The translations under genes were made by a program, and so were the position numbers. This document shows positions 1-5,545 of a DNA stretch of 27,900 bases, in pieces. The notes beneath the pieces are model-generated. The model searched no databases and was not told the origin of the DNA. It was given only the letters and a program-made list of their open reading frames with translations. This stretch comes from a virus. The stretch lies in IMG/VR virus record IMGVR_UViG_3300044998_000766, positions 1 through 27,900 of that record; one strand, written 5' to 3'. How positions within the stretch are numbered: position 1 is the stretch's first letter; each line of letters opens with the position of its first letter.

Positions 1-122
1 CGGGGTTCCAGCAGGCGGATGGGGCGGGTGCCGTAGCCCGCGCGCAGCTCCTCCACCAGCCGCTTGTAGGCGGCGCGGGTGGAGGGGCGCAGCGCGGTGA
101 AGGCGGTGTCAGTCTGGGTCAT
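1..122 (-). CDS. Tyrosine integrase, N-terminal fragment (cut by left edge)
   Basis: Only the first 40 codons are inside the window; the gene runs off the left edge. The ATG (120-122) overlaps the TGA of the upstream DUF4326 gene as ATGA. The visible peptide has the Thr-Arg-x-x-Tyr-x-x-x helix followed by a Tyr-Gly-x-x-Pro-Ile-x-x-Leu segment. That pattern is typical of the SAM-like core-binding domain of phage integrases, where a short helix precedes the phrase about residues 'setting' the start of the DNA-binding helix. The catalytic domain (R-H-R-Y) is not visible, so the assignment is inferred from this pattern plus position at the distal end of the leftward early operon, where integrases usually lie. 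It would catalyse prophage integration/excision at att sites, which should be further left. The family call is moderate; that it is a coding start is fairly certain. Confidence 0.6.
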   Translation of the reverse strand, partial: MTQTDTAFTALRPSTRAAYKRLVEELRAGYGTRPIRLLEP

Positions 123-529
123 GGCGCGGCCTCGCAGATCAGCGCCATTTGCCGAGGGTCATGAACGCGCCGGTCTTCCACCGGCTGCGGGAACGCCATC
201 GGCGGGCCGTTCGCGATCCTGAGAAGCGTGTCCGCGTGGCACGGCTCGTCGAGCCTGCACCAGCACGCGAGGTTCTTCCCTCGCAGTTCCTGAATGTAGG
301 CGGGAACGCGACCGAGGTCCGCGCATTCGTTCGCGACCATCTCGCGATGCGAGCGCACGCATTCTTCGCGTGTGGCCTCTGTAATCAGAGCGTTCGTGCC
401 CGGCAGCCCGTACGGGTTTTGCCAGACGGTAGGCCGCCCGACATAGACGGTGTTCGGCGGCATCCGCCAGCCCTTCGCGCGGCTGCGCTGGATGCGCCTC
501 GGCATCGGCTCGGCGGCATCAGGAGGCAT
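119..529 (-). CDS. DUF4326 domain protein
   Basis: 136 aa. It carries the motif set of the DUF4326 family, common in phages and plasmids: an Arg-Ala-Lys-Gly-Trp-Arg-Met-Pro stretch (18-25), YVGRPTVWQNPYG (29-41), and LRGKNLACWC...CHAD (82-100), whose Cys/His residues look like a metal or nucleotide site. The biochemical role of the family is not known to me. The start at 529 is chosen because GGAGGT lies just upstream; a longer TTG-start reading from 544 is less likely. The gene overlaps the upstream zinc-ribbon-like gene by 11 bp and the integrase start by 4 bp, so all three are probably translated from one leftward early mRNA. Confidence 0.9.
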   Translation of the reverse strand: MPPDAAEPMPRRIQRSRAKGWRMPPNTVYVGRPTVWQNPYGLPGTNALITEATREECVRSHREMVANECADLGRVPAYIQELRGKNLACWCRLDEPCHADTLLRIANGPPMAFPQPVEDRRVHDPRQMALICEAAP

Positions 530-803
530 GGGGCACCTCCACAAAGACCGTCTCGCCGCACGTGGGGCAGCACGCCGAATAGCTCGACGCCGCTCGGAGT
601 TTCGGTCTGCCGTGCGTGCGGATCACGGTGATTTCGATTTCAAGCAATTCCGTGTCGTCATCGTCGCTGCTGTCCAGCAGGTTTCGCCGCGCTTCCTCCC
701 ACGATGCGCCAGCAGGCATCACGGCTATCCCGCCGTCTGCGTAGAGACGCGCATATCGCGTGCGGGGCCGCCCATTAGCGGCGGCGGTGGATTGGTCAGT
801 CAT
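519..803 (-). CDS. Small early protein with C-terminal CCPTCG motif
   Basis: 94 aa, family not recognised. Residues about 15-40 contain an aromatic/Gly-rich stretch (RYARLYADGGIAVMPAG), the middle has an acidic run (SSDDDDTE), and the C-terminus ends in SACCPTCGETVFVEV. That looks like half of a zinc ribbon (one CxxC knuckle; no second knuckle is visible, so metal binding would need dimerisation or other ligands). An upstream in-frame reading to 998 is rejected because it is antisense to good coding sequence of the DUF551-like gene. The ATG at 803 overlaps that gene's stop by 8 bp, so translational coupling is likely. Function unknown. Confidence 0.75.
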   Translation of the reverse strand: MTDQSTAAANGRPRTRYARLYADGGIAVMPAGASWEEARRNLLDSSDDDDTELLEIEITVIRTHGRPKLRAASSYSACCPTCGETVFVEVPHAS

Positions 804-1281
804 CGCGCCCCTCATTGATTGCTGGCAGCGGAAGCCAATGCGTCGGGCGCAGCGGATAGCCTTTGTCCCTCGTGCGCCAGGCGCCGCGATGCCAGCACCC
901 GACGACAGGGCCGCTGTCCTCCCACAGCGCGAGCCAAATCGTCCCGCACTTCGGCGCCGTTGCGATAGGACGCCACGCGGGGAGGTCCGCCAGGGCATCG
1001 GATTTCTGGCCGCTCTTCACGATGCTGATCGAAGCGCGCACGCGGACCGGCTTCGGCATCCTGTCGCGTGCACGGTTCTGGTTTGGATCGTTGATCCAGG
1101 CGAAGCGGCTGGCAATGTAGGCTTCCGCGTCCTTCTTGGTGACGAACAGAGCCGGTCCCCAATGCTTTGCGGGATCGGACCAGCACAGATGCGACTTTCG
1201 CTCTGCGCCTCGTGCGGTGCTTTTGGACCGCCTGAACAGCACGGCCCATGCCTTATCGTTCCAGTCGGCGGGATCAGGCAT
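796..1281 (-). CDS. DUF551-like early phage protein
   Basis: 161 aa. The C-terminal 60 residues (about 102-153) match the DUF551 pattern seen in many phage early regions: an opening WRPIATAPK, a hydrophobic strand (TIWLALW), a central Cys-Trp, and the closing THWLPLP. The N-terminal 90 residues have Trp-rich and basic stretches (AWAVLFRRSK; HLCWSDPAKHWGPALF; KDAEAYIASRF) that I do not recognise. The start at 1281 forms a TGATG overlap with the upstream Cys-rich gene. Longer in-frame readings upstream are Arg-rich and look like antisense shadow. DUF551 has no assigned activity; it is an accessory early gene. Confidence 0.8.
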   Translation of the reverse strand: MPDPADWNDKAWAVLFRRSKSTARGAERKSHLCWSDPAKHWGPALFVTKKDAEAYIASRFAWINDPNQNRARDRMPKPVRVRASISIVKSGQKSDALADLPAWRPIATAPKCGTIWLALWEDSGPVVGCWHRGAWRTRDKGYPLRPTHWLPLPAINEGRDD

Positions 1282-1562
1282 CACTCCCTCCCGGCCGCTT
1301 CGACGGCGGCGGCGATGTCGTCCAGCCACGCACCGACGCCCATCGGATCGCCCGGCACTCCGTCTCGGTCGCAGTCCTCGACGTGCTGGCGGGCGATCAC
1401 GCGCAGGAACGCGGCGACGGCGGCGGCTGCGCACGCAGGCATATCAACCTCGCCATCGCGCCACGCGCACTTTCCGCTGCAATCACCGTGGCACGACTGC
1501 GCCTCGCGGCACAGCGCACACGCCGCCGCTTCCAGCGCCTCGCGGATCGGGTCATTCGGCAT
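1281..1562 (-). CDS. Cys-rich small early protein
   Basis: 93 aa, not recognised. Seven cysteines lie at residues 15, 18, 24, 28, 32, 44 and 64, and the first five fall within 18 residues (ACALC-x5-C-x3-C-x3-C), which suggests a compact metal site. The C-terminal half is helical with a D-rich segment (EDCDRDGVPGDP). The gene overlaps its downstream neighbour by one base (TGATG) and the upstream gene by 11 bp, so it is part of the leftward early operon. High third-position GC supports coding. Function unknown; a nucleic-acid or protein-binding zinc module is the simplest inference. Confidence 0.75.
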   Translation of the reverse strand: MPNDPIREALEAAACALCREAQSCHGDCSGKCAWRDGEVDMPACAAAAVAAFLRVIARQHVEDCDRDGVPGDPMGVGAWLDDIAAAVEAAGRE

Positions 1563-1713
1563 CGGCGGCCACGCGCTCGCGCTGTTCCTCGAGGGCGTCG
1601 ATGGCGGATTGCACGCGGGCGGCGGTGGCGGCCGTCTCGGGCTGCTGCGCCAGCGCGGCGTGCGCCTGGGCCAGCACGACCAGCGGGCCGATCATGTCCG
1701 TGGCGATGCTCAT
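1552..1713 (-). CDS. Small helical early protein
   Basis: 53 aa, begins MSIATDMIGPLVVLAQAHAA. A hydrophobic N-terminal helix (about 6-22) is followed by an amphipathic, charged helix (ALEEQRERVAADAE), so a small helical-bundle or coiled-coil protein is likely. The ATG at 1711-1713 overlaps the upstream TGA as ATGA, which decides the start against a longer reading to 1761. Function unknown. Confidence 0.65.
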   Translation of the reverse strand: MSIATDMIGPLVVLAQAHAALAQQPETAATAARVQSAIDALEEQRERVAADAE

Positions 1714-1877
1714 GCGAACAGCCTCCCGACAGCGTAGATCACGAGGAACACCAGCAGCCACGCGGCCAGCGCGAGAACGAGGCCGAGGGCCGGGTCGCCG
1801 CGCACCGGGCGCGGCGCGGGGGCGGGCGGGGCGATGCGGAAGGCGATGCCGCCCATGGCCTTGCGCGGCAGGCTCAT
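1710..1877 (-). CDS. Small single-pass membrane protein
   Basis: 55 aa. A proline/arginine-rich N-terminal part (about 1-27) is followed by one strong transmembrane helix, LGLVLALAAWLLVFLVIYAV (31-50), and a short GRLFA tail. The ATG (1875-1877) and the TGA (1710-1712) each form ATGA overlaps with neighbours. The basic N-terminal segment favours an N-in topology. Role unknown; small early membrane proteins of temperate phages sometimes act in superinfection exclusion or host takeover, but nothing here proves that. Confidence 0.7.
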   Translation of the reverse strand: MSLPRKAMGGIAFRIAPPAPAPRPVRGDPALGLVLALAAWLLVFLVIYAVGRLFA

Positions 1878-1993
1878 GCCGGCACCAGCGCGACGGCGAT
1901 GAGGGAGAAGCCCGCCAGCGCCGCCAGCAGGCAGACGCAGGCGAAGAGATCCTCGGCGAACTCGCGCAGGATCTGGCGATTGCGGCGGTTCAT
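1874..1993 (-). CDS. Very small membrane protein (39 aa)
   Basis: 39 aa with an Arg-rich start (MNRRNRQILREF) and one hydrophobic segment, FACVCLLAALAGFSLIAVAL (17-36). It is linked to both neighbours by ATGA overlaps, which is strong evidence that such a short frame is real. It lies directly next to a second one-pass membrane protein, so the two may act as a pair. No family recognised. Confidence 0.65.
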   Translation of the reverse strand: MNRRNRQILREFAEDLFACVCLLAALAGFSLIAVALVPA

Positions 1994-2340
1994 GCGGCGC
2001 CCCAGGTGCGGCGGGTGGTGAACTTCCCGGCGCCGCCGCCGCGCTGCTCGGGCATCGGCCATGCGGGCTCGCGCGGCGGGTGCGGGTAGCGCGGCGCCGC
2101 GTCGCGCAGGATCGAGGCGAGGCGCGCCATCGCCGCGCTCTCGGCGTCCCCGCCGGGGAAGAGGCTGCGGCGCTCGGCCGCCCCGGCATCCAGCGCGTCG
2201 GCGACGATCAGCAGCGTGTCGGCGGTGACGCCGGGGGCGGCGAGCAGGCTCTCGCCGAGCGCGGCGAAGCCGTCCGGCAGGTCCGCCAGCGCGGCCTGGG
2301 TCTGCGCGGGCGTGGGTGGGACGGTGGAGGTGAGGGGCAT
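1990..2340 (-). CDS. First gene of the leftward early operon, unknown function
   Basis: 116 aa, not recognised. The N-terminal 75 residues look helical with a regular Ala/Leu pattern (QAALADLPDGFAALGESLL; ADTLLIVADALDAGAAERR), and the C-terminal 35 residues are Pro/Arg rich and probably disordered. GGAGG sits 5 nt before the ATG. It is the first gene after the operator-bearing promoter at 2367-2396, so it should be the first protein made from the leftward early transcript. Its stop overlaps the next start as ATGA. The position suggests an early regulatory or anti-host role, but the sequence does not show one. Confidence 0.8.
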   Translation of the reverse strand: MPLTSTVPPTPAQTQAALADLPDGFAALGESLLAAPGVTADTLLIVADALDAGAAERRSLFPGGDAESAAMARLASILRDAAPRYPHPPREPAWPMPEQRGGGAGKFTTRRTWGAA

Positions 2341-2366
2341 CGGCGCCTCCGTCTGTGGACGGGGCG

Positions 2367-2396
2367 ATGCTATCCATGTTCCGTGGAAACTATCAA
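2367..2396 (-). promoter_or_regulatory. Leftward early promoter (candidate)
   Basis: Read on the minus strand, a TTGATA -35 box (2391-2396) is followed after 18 nt by TAGCAT (2367-2372) as -10. This would start transcription near 2360, about 20 nt before the first early gene. An operator copy (2371-2389) fills the spacer, so repressor binding there would block polymerase directly. The boxes are sigma-70-like by eye only. Confidence 0.5.
2371..2389. promoter_or_regulatory. Phage operator, copy 1 (degenerate)
   Basis: TATCCAT-GTTCC-GTGGAAA: two mismatches from the symmetric consensus TATCCAC-N5-GTGGATA found at 2890-2908. It lies between the -35 and -10 boxes of the leftward early promoter. 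Its centre is 33 bp from that of copy 2, close to three helical turns, which would suit cooperative binding on one face of the DNA. A further half-site GTGGAC lies at 2355-2360. Confidence 0.65.
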
Positions 2397-2403
2397 GCGC
2401 AAA

Positions 2404-2422
2404 AATCCACGAACTGTGGATT
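2404..2422. promoter_or_regulatory. Phage operator, copy 2 (perfect palindrome)
   Basis: AATCCAC-GAACT-GTGGATT: perfect 7-bp arms with a 5-bp centre, the same architecture as the operator beside the Cro-like gene. It lies just upstream of the leftward early promoter and two bases after the repressor stop codon. Confidence 0.75.
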
Positions 2423-2424
2423 GC

Positions 2425-2832
2425 CTATTGTTGCGGTTCGTGCAGGGACCGCAGCGGTCGCGGTGGCGGACGGGCTGGGTTGTCCCGCGCGTCGGTCGGA
2501 AACTCGGGCACGGGGCCGCCGATCGTGGCGCCAAGGGCAGCGGCGCTTTCGGTCAGCCGCTGCGCAATGTCGTAGTCGGTCCGCCTCAGGTCGCCTGCAT
2601 AGAGCCATTCCATGGGGACGCGCTCGAGCGCGAAGAGGCGGTAGGCGGGCAGCGGCGCGATCATGTTCTGGCCGCTCTCGTAGGCTTGGTAGGCCTTGAG
2701 CGAGAGGCCCATCAGGTGCGCCATCTCGGCCGCGCGGCGGCCGAGCATGTGCCGCACGGCCGCCAGCCGCAGGCCGGTGTGGCGGCGGAGCAGCGAGGCG
2801 GCGTCGAGCGCTGGCTTCTTGGGGCGGGGCAT
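2425..2832 (-). CDS. XRE-family prophage repressor (CI-like)
   Basis: 135 aa. A helix-turn-helix of Cro/CI type spans about residues 25-72 (MLGRRAAEMAHLMGLSLKAYQAYESG, then PLPAYRLFALERVP) and is followed by MEWLYAGD, a common end to such domains. The rest (about 85-135) is a short Pro-rich tail; no LexA-type autoprotease Ser/Lys region is present, so SOS self-cleavage is not expected. It is divergent from a Cro-like gene and adjoins three copies of one palindromic operator, as expected for the lysogeny repressor. The start at 2832 (MPRPKK) is preferred; longer frames run antisense through the divergent promoter. It ends in TAG at 2425-2427. Confidence 0.88.
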   Translation of the reverse strand: MPRPKKPALDAASLLRRHTGLRLAAVRHMLGRRAAEMAHLMGLSLKAYQAYESGQNMIAPLPAYRLFALERVPMEWLYAGDLRRTDYDIAQRLTESAAALGATIGGPVPEFPTDARDNPARPPPRPLRSLHEPQQ

Positions 2833-2882
2833 GCCGCGCGTTGTGCGCGGATCACGCGCAGGAATCCGCCCATTCTTCGTGC

Positions 2883-2910
2883 TTGACGATATCCACATTT
2901 CGTGGATACC
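2883..2910 (+). promoter_or_regulatory. Rightward promoter of the Cro-like gene (candidate)
   Basis: TTGACG (2883-2888) and GATACC (2905-2910) with a 16-nt spacer. Transcription would start at about 2917, essentially at the ATG at 2918, so the mRNA may be leaderless. The operator at 2890-2908 occupies the whole spacer. The -35 is strong; the -10 is weak (3 of 6). Confidence 0.45.
2890..2908. promoter_or_regulatory. Phage operator, copy 3 (perfect palindrome)
   Basis: TATCCAC-ATTTC-GTGGATA: perfect 7-bp arms with a 5-bp centre, in the 85-bp gap between the divergent repressor and Cro-like genes. It covers the presumed core promoter of the Cro-like gene and could also autoregulate the repressor. 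Confidence 0.8.
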
Positions 2911-2917
2911 GTTAGGC

Positions 2918-3151
2918 ATGGTGCTTCGGGAACTTGTCTCCGCCCTTGGCGGGCAGCGCGTGGTGGCTGAGCGCCTCGGCGTCGGCGTTACCGCCGTGTC
3001 GAATTGGGTGGTGCGTGACCGCGTGCCGGCGCAGCACAGGTTGACCCTGTGGCAGATGGCCTTGGACGCAGGCCTCGACTGGACGCCGCCCGGCGCCGAG
3101 GCGCTGCGCGACAAGCTCCGCGGCGCTTCCGAAGCGCCGGAGGCCGCCTGA
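2918..3151 (+). CDS. Cro-like DNA-binding regulator
   Basis: 77 aa. A Cro/YdaS-type helix-turn-helix covers about residues 8-48: ALGGQRVVAERLGVGVTAV followed by SNWVVRDRVPAQHRLTLWQM, with the recognition helix at VTAVSNWVVR. It is transcribed divergently from the XRE repressor across a shared operator and is most likely its lytic antagonist. The ATG at 2918 is the first in-frame start after the candidate promoter and has no convincing Shine-Dalgarno sequence; longer frames upstream would run through the promoter and operator. It is followed after 11 bp by the convergent stop of an exported-protein gene, so the downstream lytic genes probably need another promoter or read-through. Confidence 0.85.
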   Translation: MVLRELVSALGGQRVVAERLGVGVTAVSNWVVRDRVPAQHRLTLWQMALDAGLDWTPPGAEALRDKLRGASEAPEAA

Positions 3152-3162
3152 CGATGGCCGCG

Positions 3163-3945
3163 CTAGTTCACCGGCTGCACATCGCGCAGCGCCCCGCCAG
3201 GCCGGGTGCGCAGGCGTGCTCCAGTGGCAGCCGCGGCGTCGGCCTCCCGCATTTCGGGCCATGTCCGCAGGCTCTGGCACAGGCTGGCGCCGAAGACGCG
3301 ATGCGCGATGGTGGGCGATTGGTCCGCGAACGCGCCGGCCCCGTTCAGAATTCCATTCGCGCGCTGGCGTGCCTCGCGATCCACGGAACCAGGGGGCGGT
3401 CCCGGTGGCATGCGGGCGAGCAGCTGGGGGAACGCATCCTCGAACCACTGCTTGCCACGGAGCCGACAGGGGCCAGAGGCAAGCGAGGCGACGAAGATGA
3501 GCGCGCCGGGCGCGGCGGCCTCCTCGGGGAGCGGCTCGGGCGCGGCGGCGTTCGCGCCACGCTCGGCCATCGGGTCGGACATGGTGGCAACACGGGCGGC
3601 TTCCGCGCAGGTGCGGCTTTGCATGCGTGCATGGAGCAACGTGCCGATATGGCGGGCCATGCCTATGGCGCCCTGCGCGTAGTTCGTGCCGATCGGGTCG
3701 GCGTAGCGGACGCCGAGCGTCCTGCGGATCTGGATGCCCCAGCGTTCCGGATCGCGAAATGCCTCGTCGAAGAGGCCGCGTTGAAGCGCCTCGCCCCACG
3801 CGGCATCGCGAAGGCCGCAGGCGGGCACGGTCGCTGCCAAGTAGGCGCTCCAGGCGCGCTGCGTGGTGCGTGTCGGCGGTTCCTGTGCGGCGGGGGCCTG
3901 CGGCGTCAGAAGCAGTGCCGTGAGTATGAGCAGCGCAGCTCGCAT
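3163..3945 (-). CDS. Exported protein of unknown function (candidate moron)
   Basis: 260 aa. It starts with a clear Sec signal peptide (MRAALLILTALLLTPQAPAAQ), with likely cleavage after Ala-Pro-Ala-Ala near residue 20. The mature part contains four Cys (in VPACG, SRTCAEA, SGPCRLR and ASLCQSL), compatible with two periplasmic disulfides, and looks mainly helical. No family recognised. It is transcribed opposite to the flanking lytic direction and lies between the immunity genes and small genes of mixed orientation. It could therefore be expressed from the lysogen, the usual pattern for a conversion or superinfection-exclusion gene. The role is inference from position and export only. Confidence 0.8.
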   Translation of the reverse strand: MRAALLILTALLLTPQAPAAQEPPTRTTQRAWSAYLAATVPACGLRDAAWGEALQRGLFDEAFRDPERWGIQIRRTLGVRYADPIGTNYAQGAIGMARHIGTLLHARMQSRTCAEAARVATMSDPMAERGANAAAPEPLPEEAAAPGALIFVASLASGPCRLRGKQWFEDAFPQLLARMPPGPPPGSVDREARQRANGILNGAGAFADQSPTIAHRVFGASLCQSLRTWPEMREADAAAATGARLRTRPGGALRDVQPVN

Positions 3946-4073
3946 GATGGCGTCCTCCTCCCCGCCATCCTGCCGCGCCGCGGCCGTGCCGGAGAAGCCC
4001 CGTGCGCGGCGTGAGCAGCCTTGCGATGCAATGCGGCACATCGGTCGCCGTGCTGGGCCCGGAAGGCGTCGTC

Positions 4074-4331
4074 TCACTCATCGGCCTGCCGTGCCCGCAC
4101 GACTGCCGCCTCGAACAGGTGCTCGAAGTGCTGCAGCGCCTCCCGCCCGACCTCTGCCTGGTCCTCGATCGGGATGCCGAGCGGTTCCGCGTTCTTCACC
4201 GCGCGCAGGCCGGCCTCCCGCGCGGCGGCGATGGCCTGCTCGCCCAGCCTGCCGGCGCGGATCGCGGCTTCGAGCGCGGCCTGCAATCCGAAGGCGGCGC
4301 CCGTCATCTCGAGGAAGGGAAAGCGGCTCAT
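4074..4331 (-). CDS. Small helical protein, unknown
   Basis: 85 aa, not recognised. It is predicted almost wholly helical, with an Ala-rich segment (LQAALEAAIRAGRLGEQAIAAA) and an acidic second half. Third codon positions are strongly G/C, and AGAGGAA lies upstream of the ATG, so this strand is preferred over the overlapping plus-strand frame. It lies upstream of the exported protein on the same strand, separated by 128 bp, and diverges from the gene at 4373, leaving a 41-bp gap that must hold the start regions of both. Confidence 0.65.
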   Translation of the reverse strand: MSRFPFLEMTGAAFGLQAALEAAIRAGRLGEQAIAAAREAGLRAVKNAEPLGIPIEDQAEVGREALQHFEHLFEAAVVRARQADE

Positions 4332-4372
4332 CGTGTGCTGTTCCTCTCGGTCATGCCTGGGGATCGAGGCAC

Positions 4373-4633
4373 ATGCGCCGGCTGATCGAGCGCATCCTCC
4401 TCTCCCCGCGCGGGCTCGACGCCGCCGAATGGCTGTTCTCGCGCTGGCCGCTGCGCGATGTCCTCGATGCCCTGGCTGCGCGCCACGCCGAGGCGTTGTG
4501 GGCGGTCATAGACCAGCGCATGCGCGCGCGGACAGCCGCGCTCAAGGCTGTGCTCGCCGAGGCGCCGCCCCCTCCGAGCGACGGCGGCACCTACGCCCCG
4601 CCCGGCAGCGAGCGCAGGAGGGATTGCGCATGA
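4373..4633 (+). CDS. Small basic protein, unknown
   Basis: 86 aa, not recognised. It begins MRRLIERILLSPRGLDAAEW, with a charged helical middle (DVLDALAARHAEALWAVIDQRMRARTA) and a Pro/Gly-rich tail. Its last 43 bp overlap the convergent gene at 4591-4938, so the two mRNAs share an antisense 3' end. The overlap is unusual for two real genes, but both have good third-position GC outside it. Confidence 0.6.
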   Translation: MRRLIERILLSPRGLDAAEWLFSRWPLRDVLDALAARHAEALWAVIDQRMRARTAALKAVLAEAPPPPSDGGTYAPPGSERRRDCA

Positions 4634-4938
4634 CGCCACCCCGCGCTGTTGCCCTCCGCCTCGAACTCGCGGCCGAGTGCATGCACCAGGATCAGCCCGC
4701 CGTCGCCGAGCGGCGTCACGGCCGCCAGCGCGCCGCGGATCTGCGCGGCAAACACGCGCCCGCGCAGATACAGCGCCAGAACGCCGGCATCCTTCACCAG
4801 GAAGGCCAGGTGGCAGCGCCCCGGCGTCAGCCGCGCCGCGGCCTGCTGGATGGCCGCGGCCTGCGCCACGCTCAGCGGCCCGCGCCCGGTATGCACCACG
4901 GCCAGGAACACCCGGTCGGGGGCGTCTCGGTTCTCCAT
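4591..4938 (-). CDS. Small protein, unknown
   Basis: 115 aa, not recognised. It looks like a compact alpha/beta fold: strand FLAVVHTGRG, helix VAQAAAIQQAAARL, strands CHLAFLVKD and GVLALYLRGRVFA, helix IRGALAAV, strand GLILVHALG. This is followed by a C-terminal basic helix. Two adjacent ATGs (4936-4941) follow GGGAGAGG; the second (4938) has the better spacing and is used here, and the first would add one Met. It is divergent from the operon starting at 5102 and convergent with the 4373 gene. Confidence 0.65.
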   Translation of the reverse strand: MENRDAPDRVFLAVVHTGRGPLSVAQAAAIQQAAARLTPGRCHLAFLVKDAGVLALYLRGRVFAAQIRGALAAVTPLGDGGLILVHALGREFEAEGNSAGWRHAQSLLRSLPGGA

Positions 4939-5049
4939 CATCCTCTCCCTGCGCGTGCCCCGAGGGGGCGGGTTCCGGCGCGCAGCGTGGGGGCGGGGCG
5001 GCGCGCGGGCAACCGCGGCGCCGCCCCTGTCCTGCCTCTCTCCTTCCTC

Positions 5050-5088
5050 GCTGATCTCGTCATCGGGGCTCGCATCCCGGAGATCAGC
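5050..5088. repeat. Inverted repeat before the rightward operon
   Basis: GCTGATCTC (5050-5058) and GAGATCAGC (5080-5088) are perfect 9-bp arms separated by 21 bp. It ends 13 bp before the ATG at 5102 and lies in the 160-bp divergent gap. It could be an operator or a 5'-UTR hairpin; its sequence differs from the immunity operators. Confidence 0.5.
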
Positions 5089-5101
5089 AGGAAGGAGGCC
5101 C

Positions 5102-5545
5102 ATGGTGGCGGGTATTCCACCCAGCGCGGCGGGCGGCGTCATGGCTGACGCGGCCGCGCTTGAGATCGTCGAGAGGCGCGTCGCCGCCGAACTGCGGCGT
5201 GAGCGTGCGGCGGGCCAGCCGCTCAAGGCCGCGTTCCACGCCGTGGCGCGGCGCCTCGGCCTCAGCCCGCGGCGCGTGCGCGCCTACCACCACCGGGAGG
5301 TCGAGGCCGAGGACGTGCGCGCGGCCGAGCTGCTCGCCGCCCACGCGGCGATGCGGGAGGAGCTGGACGCGCTGTGCGCCCGGCTGGATGCGATCAGGGG
5401 GCTGATCGGTGTGGAGATTCCTGGCGCGACTGGCCGATGGCCGGGCGAGGCGATGGCTCAGGCGCGGGGATCGCGCGGCGGTGAAGGCGGCGTGCTGGCT
5501 GCGGGTCGCGGCCTGGCTGCGCGCCCGGCGGGGGGAAGCCCATGA
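5102..5545 (+). CDS. HTH protein opening the rightward replication operon
   Basis: 147 aa, family not recognised. Residues 41-68 (LKAAFHAVARRLGLSPRRVR followed by AYHHREV) have the form of a helix-turn-helix. They are followed by a charged helix with heptad-like spacing (about 70-100), and then a Gly/Ala-rich, low-complexity tail (about 105-147). AAGGAGG lies just before the ATG at 5102; an alternative ATG at 5141 (MADAAALEI) has no comparable site. The stop overlaps the GcrA-like start as ATGA. The tail overlaps a second frame with better codon bias (5409-5558), so the true C-terminal coding arrangement is uncertain. A role as regulator of early replication genes is inferred. Confidence 0.75.
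   Translation: MVAGIPPSAAGGVMADAAALEIVERRVAAELRRERAAGQPLKAAFHAVARRLGLSPRRVRAYHHREVEAEDVRAAELLAAHAAMREELDALCARLDAIRGLIGVEIPGATGRWPGEAMAQARGSRGGEGGVLAAGRGLAARPAGGSP

Noticed and set aside
1-122. Attachment site or host-prophage junction at the left edge
   Set aside because: No tRNA end, direct repeat or change in gene content is visible; the integrase continues beyond the edge, so attL must be further left.
2862-2866. GANTC (CcrM methylation) site in the repressor leader, in view of the GcrA-like gene
   Set aside because: One 5-bp site in an 85-bp gap is expected by chance often enough. No cluster of GANTC sites was seen at the other promoters examined.
2912-4081. 389-codon minus-strand and overlapping plus-strand frames (to 4014)
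   Set aside because: They overlap the Cro-like gene and the exported protein gene, lack a plausible start, and give Arg/Ala-rich low-complexity peptides. The frame with the signal peptide and consistent G/C third positions is preferred.
4002-4385. Plus-strand frame overlapping the small minus-strand gene at 4074-4331
   Set aside because: Third-position GC is better on the minus strand, and the minus gene has a ribosome site. The plus-strand peptide has no recognisable features.
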